In this document: positions 53,137 to 64,000 of the stretch, in pieces
Layout of the letters: every line of letters begins with the position of its first letter
How positions within the stretch are numbered: position 1 is the first letter of the stretch
Source: Streptococcus pyogenes
GTDB lineage: Bacteria; Bacillota; Bacilli; Lactobacillales; Streptococcaceae
Direction: 5' to 3'
Assembly (NCBI RefSeq): GCF_002055535.1
Contig: NZ_LN831034.1
Coordinates: 558,001-622,000 of the forward strand
Length of the DNA: 64,000 nt
The notes under the pieces: generated by a model
Seen by the model: the letters and a program-made list of their open reading frames with translations, nothing else
What the model was told of the DNA's origin: nothing
The model's database searches: none
Translations under genes and position numbers: made by a program

Positions 53137-53168
53137 AAAAGAGTTGGGTCAATACCCTTCTCTTTTTT
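53137..53168 (+). terminator. Terminator of queT
   Basis: AAAAGAG-TT-GGGT pairs with ACCC-TT-CTCTTTT with a small internal loop, CAAT loop, T tail. Confidence 0.8.
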
Positions 53169-53299
53169 ATGTTGTTTGTAATGTTAAAATCGTTCTAGAT
53201 AGAAATATTTAACACTTTAGCTAATAGTACCATATGGAGTGGCCAACGATTACTTTTGATGTTGTTATGATATAGAAATAGCTCATTTGTTATCTTTTA

Positions 53300-55273
<1,974 letters not shown>

Positions 55274-55286
55274 GTGAGGTAATGTT

Positions 55287-56309
55287 ATGAAAAAACAATT
55301 GAGAGCACGTCTCATTTATAATCCAACGTCAGGACAAGAACTTATGAGAAAAAGTGTTCCTGAAGTTTTAGACATATTAGAAGGGTTCGGGTATGAAACA
55401 TCTGCCTTTCAAACAACAGCCCAAAAGAACTCTGCTCTAAATGAAGCAAGAAGAGCGGCAAAGGCAGGTTTTGACTTATTGATTGCTGCTGGAGGTGATG
55501 GCACTATTAACGAAGTGGTCAATGGAATTGCTCCCTTGAAAAAGCGCCCTAAAATGGCCATTATTCCAACAGGTACCACTAATGATTTTGCTAGAGCATT
55601 AAAAGTACCAAGAGGAAATCCGAGCCAAGCAGCAAAACTTATCGGAAAAAATCAGACTATCCAGATGGATATTGGTAGAGCTAAGAAAGATACTTATTTC
55701 ATCAATATTGCTGCAGCAGGAAGTTTGACGGAATTAACTTACAGTGTACCAAGTCAGTTAAAAACGATGTTTGGATACTTGGCTTATCTTGCTAAAGGAG
55801 TAGAACTGCTCCCAAGAGTTAGCAATGTGCCTGTTAAAATTACGCATGACAAAGGCGTCTTTGAAGGTCAAGTTTCTATGATTTTTGCAGCTATTACCAA
55901 TTCTGTTGGGGGATTTGAAATGATTGCTCCTGATGCAAAACTAGATGACGGTATGTTTACGCTCATTTTAATAAAGACAGCAAATCTTTTTGAAATTGTA
56001 CATCTTTTGCGTTTGATTTTGGATGGTGGTAAGCATATTACAGATCGCCGTGTCGAATACATTAAGACCAGTAAAATAGTCATTGAACCCCAATGTGGTA
56101 AGCGAATGATGATTAATTTAGATGGCGAGTACGGAGGAGATGCTCCAATTACATTAGAGAACCTAAAAAATCATATCACTTTTTTTGCAGATACTGATTT
56201 GATTTCTGATGACGCTTTAGTCTTAGATCAGGACGAATTGGAAATTGAGGAAATCGTAAAGAAATTTGCTCATGAAGTAGAAGACTTAGGACAAGAATTA
56301 GAAGAATAA
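55287..56309 (+). CDS. dgkB: Diacylglycerol kinase DgkB-like lipid kinase
   Basis: A 340-residue soluble kinase that phosphorylates diacylglycerol so it re-enters phospholipid and lipoteichoic acid metabolism. A-G-G-D-G-T-I-N-E-V (residues ~69-78) is the ATP-binding GGDGT motif, and I-P-T-G-T-T-N-D-F-A-R and L-D-G-E are conserved. A Glu-rich C-terminal tail (~300-340) is extra. It follows ligA by 13 bases with GAGG as ribosome site, probably in the same operon. Confidence 0.88.
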   Translation: MKKQLRARLIYNPTSGQELMRKSVPEVLDILEGFGYETSAFQTTAQKNSALNEARRAAKAGFDLLIAAGGDGTINEVVNGIAPLKKRPKMAIIPTGTTNDFARALKVPRGNPSQAAKLIGKNQTIQMDIGRAKKDTYFINIAAAGSLTELTYSVPSQLKTMFGYLAYLAKGVELLPRVSNVPVKITHDKGVFEGQVSMIFAAITNSVGGFEMIAPDAKLDDGMFTLILIKTANLFEIVHLLRLILDGGKHITDRRVEYIKTSKIVIEPQCGKRMMINLDGEYGGDAPITLENLKNHITFFADTDLISDDALVLDQDELEIEEIVKKFAHEVEDLGQELEE

Positions 56310-56343
56310 TACAATAGTTATTAGCTACTGACAGTTTAGTCAA

Positions 56344-56397
56344 ATGCACTACTATCTAGAATCTAAGATTTTTAAATCAATTGAGGTAGTGTTTTTT
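56344..56397 (+). terminator. Weak terminator-like stem after dgkB
   Basis: CACTAC (56347-56352) and GTAGTG (56386-56391) enclose a long partly paired loop, followed by TTTTTT. Confidence 0.5.
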
Positions 56398-56427
56398 GAT
56401 GCGCTCAAAGAGTCAATTTATTCATAT

Positions 56428-56456
56428 GAGGGGCCTATTTGAGGTCTCTCTTTTTT
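56428..56456 (+). terminator. Terminator before the atp operon
   Basis: GAGGGGCC pairs with GGTCTCTC (two G-T wobbles) around TATTTGA, followed by TTTTTT. Confidence 0.75.
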
Positions 56457-56505
56457 GATCATATGCAAGAAAATGCCATGTTTTAGGGGTGTTATTATAC
56501 CCTTT

Positions 56506-56534
56506 TTGGAATCTTGTTGCCTTTTTGTTATAAT
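56506..56534 (+). promoter_or_regulatory. Promoter of the ATP synthase operon
   Basis: TTGGAA (56506-56511), 17 bases, TG-T-TATAAT (-10, 56529-56534). The leader is ~160 bases before atpE. Confidence 0.75.
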
Positions 56535-56701
56535 AAGAGTGTAATTCTATTTTTAAAAAGATCTTAACAAAGACAGACTCGTTTATCAAAAAGGTTAGTA
56601 TTAGTCTAAGAAAGCGTACCCAGACTAAAGAAATCTGTTGACATTCTTAATTTTAAGGAATAGAATAGCAAAGTAAAAAAAATTTTAAGGAGTATTCTAC
56701 T

Positions 56702-56899
56702 ATGAATCCTATTTTCGCATTGGCTTTGGCCTGTTTTGGTGTTTCTCTTGCTGAAGGTTTCTTGATGGCAAATCTTTTCAAAGCAGCTTCTCGCCAACCA
56801 GAAATCATTGGTCAATTACGTTCATTAATGATCTTGGGTGTTGCCTTTATCGAAGGTACTTTCTTCGTTACCCTTGTTATGGCCTTCATTCTTAAATAA
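56702..56899 (+). CDS. atpE: ATP synthase subunit c
   Basis: A 65-residue hairpin proteolipid forming the rotor ring. Helix 1 ~4-27, polar loop A-S-R-Q-P-E (29-34), helix 2 ~42-63 with the proton-carrying carboxylate Glu51 in A-F-I-E-G-T. Streptococcal atp operons start with the c gene instead of atpB, as here. TAAGGAG ribosome site. In lactic acid bacteria this enzyme mainly pumps protons out at the expense of ATP for acid tolerance. Confidence 0.97.
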   Translation: MNPIFALALACFGVSLAEGFLMANLFKAASRQPEIIGQLRSLMILGVAFIEGTFFVTLVMAFILK

Positions 56900-56933
56900 C
56901 AGCCTATTTTATAATAGAAAAGGAGGGTGTTAG

Positions 56934-57650
56934 ATGGAAGAAGCTAAAATACCTATGCTGAAGCTTGGTCCAATAACCTTTAATTTGACCCTACTTGCTG
57001 TTTGTATTGTCACAATTGCGATTGTCTTTGCCTTTGTTTTTTGGGCAAGTCGCCAAATGAAATTGAAACCAGAAGGGAAGCAAACTGCTTTAGAATATTT
57101 AATCAGTTTTGTGGATGGTATTGGAGAAGAGCACTTAGATCATAATCTACAAAAATCTTATTCGCTGTTACTCTTTACCATTTTTCTCTTTGTGGCTGTC
57201 GCTAATAATTTAGGGTTATTTACTAAGTTAGAGACAGTTAATGGCTATAACCTATGGACCTCGCCAACAGCCAATCTGGCTTTTGACCTTGCTCTATCTC
57301 TTTTTATTACCTTAATGGTACACATTGAAGGGGTTAGACGGCGTGGCTTGGTTGCCCATTTGAAACGTTTGGCTACACCGTGGCCAATGACTCCGATGAA
57401 TTTATTAGAAGAGTTCACAAATTTCTTATCACTTGCCATTAGGTTATTCGGTAATATCTTTGCCGGGGAAGTTGTTACAGGTTTGATTGTTCAACTGGCC
57501 AATTATCGAGTTTATTGGTGGCCGATTGCTTTCCTAGTCAATATGGCGTGGACAGCCTTTTCAGTCTTTATTTCCTGCATACAGGCTTTCGTTTTCACAA
57601 AACTGACAGCGACCTATCTAGGAAAGAAAGTCAATGAATCAGAAGAATAA
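56934..57650 (+). CDS. atpB: ATP synthase subunit a
   Basis: A 238-residue stator membrane subunit with about five or six helices that provides the proton half-channels. The essential Arg is in the [16 protein letters not shown] motif (~163-178). ATG after GGAGGGTG. Second gene of the operon. Confidence 0.97.
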   Translation: MEEAKIPMLKLGPITFNLTLLAVCIVTIAIVFAFVFWASRQMKLKPEGKQTALEYLISFVDGIGEEHLDHNLQKSYSLLLFTIFLFVAVANNLGLFTKLETVNGYNLWTSPTANLAFDLALSLFITLMVHIEGVRRRGLVAHLKRLATPWPMTPMNLLEEFTNFLSLAIRLFGNIFAGEVVTGLIVQLANYRVYWWPIAFLVNMAWTAFSVFISCIQAFVFTKLTATYLGKKVNESEE

Positions 57651-57667
57651 GGAAGGAGAACAAACGA

Positions 57668-58162
57668 ATGTCAATCACATTTGGTGAACTCGTTGGGAAT
57701 TTTATTCTAGTAACAGGTTCTGTAATCGTCTTGTTACTCTTGATCAAAAAATTCGCTTGGGGTGCGATTGAATCGATTTTACAGACACGCTCACAACAAA
57801 TCTCTCGAGATATTGATCAGGCTGAGCAATCACGTCTAAGTGCTCAACAGTTAGAGGCAAAAAGTCAAGCTAACCTAGATGCTAGTCGTTTACAAGCAAG
57901 TAAAATCATTAGTGATGCCAAAGAAATTGGTCAATTACAAGGTGATAAATTGGTGGCAGAAGCTACTGATGAAGCAAAACGCTTGAAAGAAAAAGCGTTG
58001 ACAGATATTGAACAAAGCAAATCAGACGCTATTTCAGCAGTCAAAACAGAAATGTCTGATTTAACGGTTCTTTTAGCGGAAAAAATTATGGGAGCCAATC
58101 TTGATAAGACGGCGCAAAGCCAGCTTATTGACAGTTATCTTGATGACTTAGGAGAAGCTTAA
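57668..58162 (+). CDS. atpF: ATP synthase subunit b
   Basis: A 164-residue stator stalk subunit. One N-terminal membrane helix (~8-27), then a long charged helix (~45-150) with A-K-E-I-G and dimerisation heptads. AAGGAG precedes ATG. Its stop overlaps the atpH ATG by one base. Confidence 0.96.
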   Translation: MSITFGELVGNFILVTGSVIVLLLLIKKFAWGAIESILQTRSQQISRDIDQAEQSRLSAQQLEAKSQANLDASRLQASKIISDAKEIGQLQGDKLVAEATDEAKRLKEKALTDIEQSKSDAISAVKTEMSDLTVLLAEKIMGANLDKTAQSQLIDSYLDDLGEA

Positions 58163-58698
58163 TGACCAAAAAAGAACAGGCTCTTATCGAGCAATATGCA
58201 AAAAGCCTTGTTGAGGTGGCGAGTGAACATCATTCTCTTGATGCCTTACAAGCTGATGTGCTTGCGATTTTAGAGACGTTTGTAACAACTAATCTTGATC
58301 AAAGTCTATCAAGTCAAGCTGTTCCGCATGCTGAAAAAATAAAATTGCTAACCTTATTAAAGGGAAATAATTCTGTTTATATGAATAATTTCTTGAATCT
58401 CATTTTACAAAACGAACGTGAAGCTTATTTGTATCAAATGCTTCAGGCTGTTTTAAATGAAATTGCAATAGTTTCAAATCAGTATGATGTGACTGTTACC
58501 TCATCACTACCTTTGACTGAGGAGCAAAAAAGCCGTGTTCGAGCAGTTGTTGCAAAGAAATTTGCTGTAACAGCGGGTCGTTTAATTGAAAAAGTAGATC
58601 CTTCGCTTATTGGAGGATTTATTATCAGCGTCAATAATAAAGTAATTGATACCAGTATTCGTCGTCAATTGCAAGCATTTAAAATGAATTTAAAATAG
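58162..58698 (+). CDS. atpH: ATP synthase subunit delta
   Basis: A 178-residue peripheral stator protein linking subunits b and alpha. Start L-I-E-Q-Y-A-K-S-L, middle helical bundle, and C-terminal [12 protein letters not shown] are OSCP/delta signatures. Overlap with atpF suggests coupling. Confidence 0.96.
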   Translation: MTKKEQALIEQYAKSLVEVASEHHSLDALQADVLAILETFVTTNLDQSLSSQAVPHAEKIKLLTLLKGNNSVYMNNFLNLILQNEREAYLYQMLQAVLNEIAIVSNQYDVTVTSSLPLTEEQKSRVRAVVAKKFAVTAGRLIEKVDPSLIGGFIISVNNKVIDTSIRRQLQAFKMNLK

Positions 58699-58710
58699 AA
58701 AGTGGTGTGA

Positions 58711-60222
<1,512 letters not shown>

Positions 60223-60237
60223 AGGGAGGATACTAGT

Positions 60238-61113
60238 ATGGCAGGCTCTCTAAGTGAAATTAAAGCTAAAATTATTTCAACTGAGAAAACAAGTAAAATC
60301 ACTAGTGCCATGCGTATGGTTTCTTCTGCAAAACTTGTTAAATCTGAGCAAGCAGCTCGTGATTTTCAAATTTACGCCTCAAAAATTCGCCAGATTACTA
60401 CAGATTTATTGAAATCAGAATTAACCATAGGATCTGATAATCCGATGTTGGTGTCTCGTCCTGTCAAAAAAACAGGCTATATTGTCATCACGTCTGATAA
60501 AGGACTTGTTGGAGGTTACAATTCAAAAATCTTGAAATCTGTTATGGATATGATTACAGAGTACCATGCTGATGGTGACTATGAAATCATTTCTATTGGT
60601 AGTGTTGGTTCAGACTTCTTCAAAGCAAGAGGGATGAATGTGGCTTTTGAACTTCGTGGACTTGCGGATCAACCAAGTTTTGAACAAGTGAGACAAATCA
60701 TTTCACAATCCGTTGACATGTTTGTCAATGAGATTTTTGATGAGTTATATGTCTGTTACAATCACCATGTGAATAGCTTAACCAGCCAAGTCCGTGTTCA
60801 ACAGATGTTGCCAATTTCTGACTTGGTTGCTGATGAAGCAGCAGAAGAAGGTGTTACTGGGTTTGAATTGGAACCTAATCGTCATGATATTTTAGATCAA
60901 TTGTTACCTCAATTCACAGAAAGTTTAATTTATGGGGCTATCATTGATGCTAAAACGGCTGAACATGCAGCAGGTATGACTGCCATGCAGACAGCAACTG
61001 ATAACGCTAAGAATGTCATTAACGATTTGACCATCCAATATAACCGAGCTCGTCAAGCAGCAATTACACAAGAAATTACTGAAATTGTTGCAGGAGCAAA
61101 TGCACTAGAATAA
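60238..61113 (+). CDS. atpG: ATP synthase subunit gamma
   Basis: A 291-residue central rotor shaft. N-terminal [22 protein letters not shown] and C-terminal [16 protein letters not shown] helices form the coiled-coil shaft and are highly conserved. GGAGG precedes ATG. Followed by an unusually long gap before atpD. Confidence 0.97.
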
Positions 61114-61274
61114 AAAATAACGCTGACTAGCGATTAGGTTATTGTCAGCATTCAATTTTATCAATCGAGATAAAATGACTTATGGGACTTTTCTATTGAA
61201 AGACTGCTCTTTTCAGTATAAAAGAAGTTAGCAAGACTAACTAAGCCCTGACTATCGAATATAAGGAGAAATGA
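61114..61274 (+). other. 161-base structured gap between atpG and atpD
   Basis: Contains GCTGAC/GTCAGC (about 61122-61127 and 61146-61151) and GTTAG-CAAGA-CTAAC (about 61227-61241). No ORF and no clear T-tailed terminator are seen. The AAGGAG of atpD is at its end. It may set beta-subunit expression or be a processing site. Confidence 0.5.
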
Positions 61275-62681
<1,407 letters not shown>

Positions 62682-62693
62682 TGAGGTGATGCC

Positions 62694-63110
62694 ATGACAC
62701 AAATGACTGTTCAAGTGGTAACGCCAGATGGAATCAAATATGATCACCATGCTAAATTTATTTCGGTAACAACACCAGATGGGGAAATGGGGATTTTACC
62801 TAATCACATCAATTTGATTGCACCTTTGCAAGTTCATGAAATGAAAATTCGCCGAGGTGGTGAAGATGAAAAAGTGGACTGGATTGCAATCAATGGTGGT
62901 ATTATTGAAATCAAGGATAATGTGGTTACCATTGTCGCTGATTCTGCAGAACGTGACCGTGATATCGATGTCAGCCGAGCAGAGCGAGCAAAACTAAGAG
63001 CAGAACGTGAAATTGCACAGGCTGAAACAACCCATAATATTGATGAGGTTCGTCGTGCCAAGGTTGCCTTGCGCCGCGCTTTGAATCGTATCAACGTTAG
63101 TAAAAAATAA
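62694..63110 (+). CDS. atpC: ATP synthase subunit epsilon
   Basis: A 138-residue regulatory rotor subunit. Beta-sandwich N-terminal domain ([16 protein letters not shown]) and two C-terminal helices (~90-138) that can inhibit rotation. GAGGTG precedes ATG. Last gene of the operon. Confidence 0.96.
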
Positions 63111-63240
63111 GTGGTGTTGATAAAAGACAAGGATAAGTAAGAAAGGTTTTTAACCTATTATTTTGTTTACTGATTCTTTTTAACATCAGTTTCTGAGAGT
63201 TTGACCATACTACCTTCTCTAAACACGTTATTATTGTTGA

Positions 63241-63268
63241 GAGGAGTTATATGGGGGAACTCTTTTTT
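63241..63268 (+). terminator. Terminator of the atp operon
   Basis: GAGTT (63244-63248) pairs with AACTC (63258-63262), followed by TTTTTT. Modest stem. Confidence 0.6.
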
Positions 63269-63381
63269 GTATCCACGTTGTTAGTAGAAACTCAGTAATG
63301 ACGCTTAATATATTTTTAGGCTATCAACTTAGTCAGAGAAGATGTCAACTTAATTGATAAGTTGGACGGATCAAGATGGTA

Positions 63382-63390
63382 TGTTATAAT
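63382..63390 (+). promoter_or_regulatory. Extended -10 of the DUF1146 gene, leaderless arrangement
   Basis: TG-T-TATAAT (-10 at 63385-63390) lies six bases before ATG 63397, with no ribosome site between them. Confidence 0.55.
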
Positions 63391-63396
63391 AATCCT

Positions 63397-63633
63397 ATGG
63401 AATTATTAATGAAGATCATTGCCTTTTCGTGTCATTTATTTTTTATTGGCCTTAGTTACCAATTATTGATTAGTGTGATTGACTGGACAAAATTTAGTCA
63501 TTATCATCCAGAAAATCTTGGCCGGCTACGACTTTTTGTCTTTTTATTAGCTACTGCCCTAGGGTATTTGGTGAGCCATTGTATGCTGGAATTGCTTCAA
63601 ATTAGCCAGACGCTCTTTTTTGAGTTCCGCTAA
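63397..63633 (+). CDS. DUF1146 (YwzB-like) membrane protein
   Basis: A 78-residue protein with two transmembrane helices (~4-24 and ~45-66) and W-T-K-F between them. The DUF1146 family commonly sits between the atp operon and murA in Firmicutes. Start at ATG 63397 (M-E-L-L-M-K) is preferred over an in-frame upstream ATG at 63382, because that one is part of the -10 region. Function unknown. Confidence 0.82.
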   Translation: MELLMKIIAFSCHLFFIGLSYQLLISVIDWTKFSHYHPENLGRLRLFVFLLATALGYLVSHCMLELLQISQTLFFEFR

Positions 63634-63652
63634 TACTGGAATAAAAGAAGTA

Positions 63653-63661
63653 TGGTATAAT
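63653..63661 (+). promoter_or_regulatory. murA promoter (-10)
   Basis: TG-G-TATAAT with -10 at 63656-63661, a short leader, and GGGAGA before the GTG start at 63698. Confidence 0.6.
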
Positions 63662-63697
63662 TTTACTACGACTAAGAGATAGATAAGGGAGAAAATT

Positions 63698-64000
63698 GTG
63701 GATAAAATAATCATTGAAGGTGGTCAAACACGCTTAGAAGGAGAAGTTGTTATTGAGGGTGCTAAAAACGCAGTTCTTCCTTTACTGGCAGCATCTATTT
63801 TACCTTCAAAAGGAAAAACAATTCTTAGAAACGTTCCTATTCTATCTGATGTTTTTACCATGAATAACGTGGTACGTGGTTTAGATATTCGTGTTGATTT
63901 TAATGAAGCAGCTAACGAAATCACAGTTGATGCCTCAGGACACATTTTAGATGAAGCCCCTTACGAGTACGTGAGCCAAATGCGTGCCTCTATTGTTGTT
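63698..64000 (+). CDS. murA: UDP-N-acetylglucosamine 1-carboxyvinyltransferase MurA, N-terminal part (3' incomplete)
   Basis: The first 101 codons of the enzyme adding enolpyruvate to UDP-GlcNAc, the committed step of peptidoglycan synthesis. I-I-I-E-G-G at the start and G-A-K-N-A-V-L-P-L-L-A-A-S-I-L (Lys23-Asn24, substrate binding) are diagnostic of EPSP/MurA folds. GTG 63698 follows GGGAGAAAATT. The catalytic Cys is beyond the window. Streptococci have two paralogues, and position after atp/DUF1146 suggests the MurA1 copy. Confidence 0.93.
   Translation, partial: MDKIIIEGGQTRLEGEVVIEGAKNAVLPLLAASILPSKGKTILRNVPILSDVFTMNNVVRGLDIRVDFNEAANEITVDASGHILDEAPYEYVSQMRASIVV

Noticed and set aside
63376..63396. 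Upstream ATG for the DUF1146 gene
   Set aside because: It falls in the -10 region and the N-terminus V-C-Y-N-N-P is not family-like.

Overview
The window is Streptococcus pyogenes chromosome. It has low GC and strong AAGGAGG ribosome sites. It carries a 53-residue streptolysin S precursor with the CCCCC-TT-CC core, the complete sagA-sagI locus, the Epf and SpnA surface proteins, and a hyaluronidase-bearing prophage end.

Layout. (1) About 1-12,440: right end of a siphovirus-type prophage, running from the tape-measure C-terminus through Dit, Tal, HylP hyaluronidase, a gp58-like fibre, accessory proteins, a lysis cassette and an endolysin. A cargo zone follows where group A streptococcal prophages often carry superantigens or DNases. 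Here it holds a Panacea-domain (DUF4065) gene overlapping a coiled-coil membrane protein, read as a candidate toxin-antitoxin or defence pair, and an opposed three-gene operon with an operator-like palindrome inside its promoter. (2) 12,538-23,748: housekeeping genes: dipeptidase A, the zinc receptor adcA with AdcR boxes, a GntR regulator with agaS, L31, a DHH phosphoesterase, flavodoxin, chorismate mutase, a ClC transporter resembling the fluoride branch, L19, tRNA-Arg(CCU) with an integrase remnant, and a HAD protein. (3) 23,749-29,917: gyrB, ezrA, a YueI-like gene and enolase. (4) About 29,930-40,750: accessory region with IS remnants (IS110, IS3-type), a frameshifted RofA-like regulator, the divergent epf gene (2,059 codons) and degenerate DNA. 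(5) 40,751-49,040: streptolysin S locus sagA-I. (6) 49,611-52,343: the wall-anchored nuclease SpnA. (7) 52,538-64,000: a preQ1-II riboswitch with queT, ligA, dgkB, the ATP synthase operon in the order c-a-b-delta-alpha-gamma-beta-epsilon, a DUF1146 protein and the start of murA.

How the genes work together. SagB, SagC and SagD convert Cys, Ser and Thr of the SagA core to azoles. SagE is the likely leader protease or immunity protein, SagF is a membrane protein, and SagG/H/I export the toxin. Epf (adhesion, plasminogen binding), surface enolase (plasminogen binding) and SpnA (degradation of extracellular-trap DNA) lie in the same 24 kb and form a virulence-dense block.

The least described part is the prophage cargo at 9,626-12,361. 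Other points worth checking are three candidate leaderless genes (the HAD gene before gyrB, ligA, DUF1146), an internal start in the endolysin, a 13-bp perfect inverted repeat between the RofA-like gene and epf, a 17-bp perfect stem between sagA and sagB, and a structured gap between atpG and atpD.
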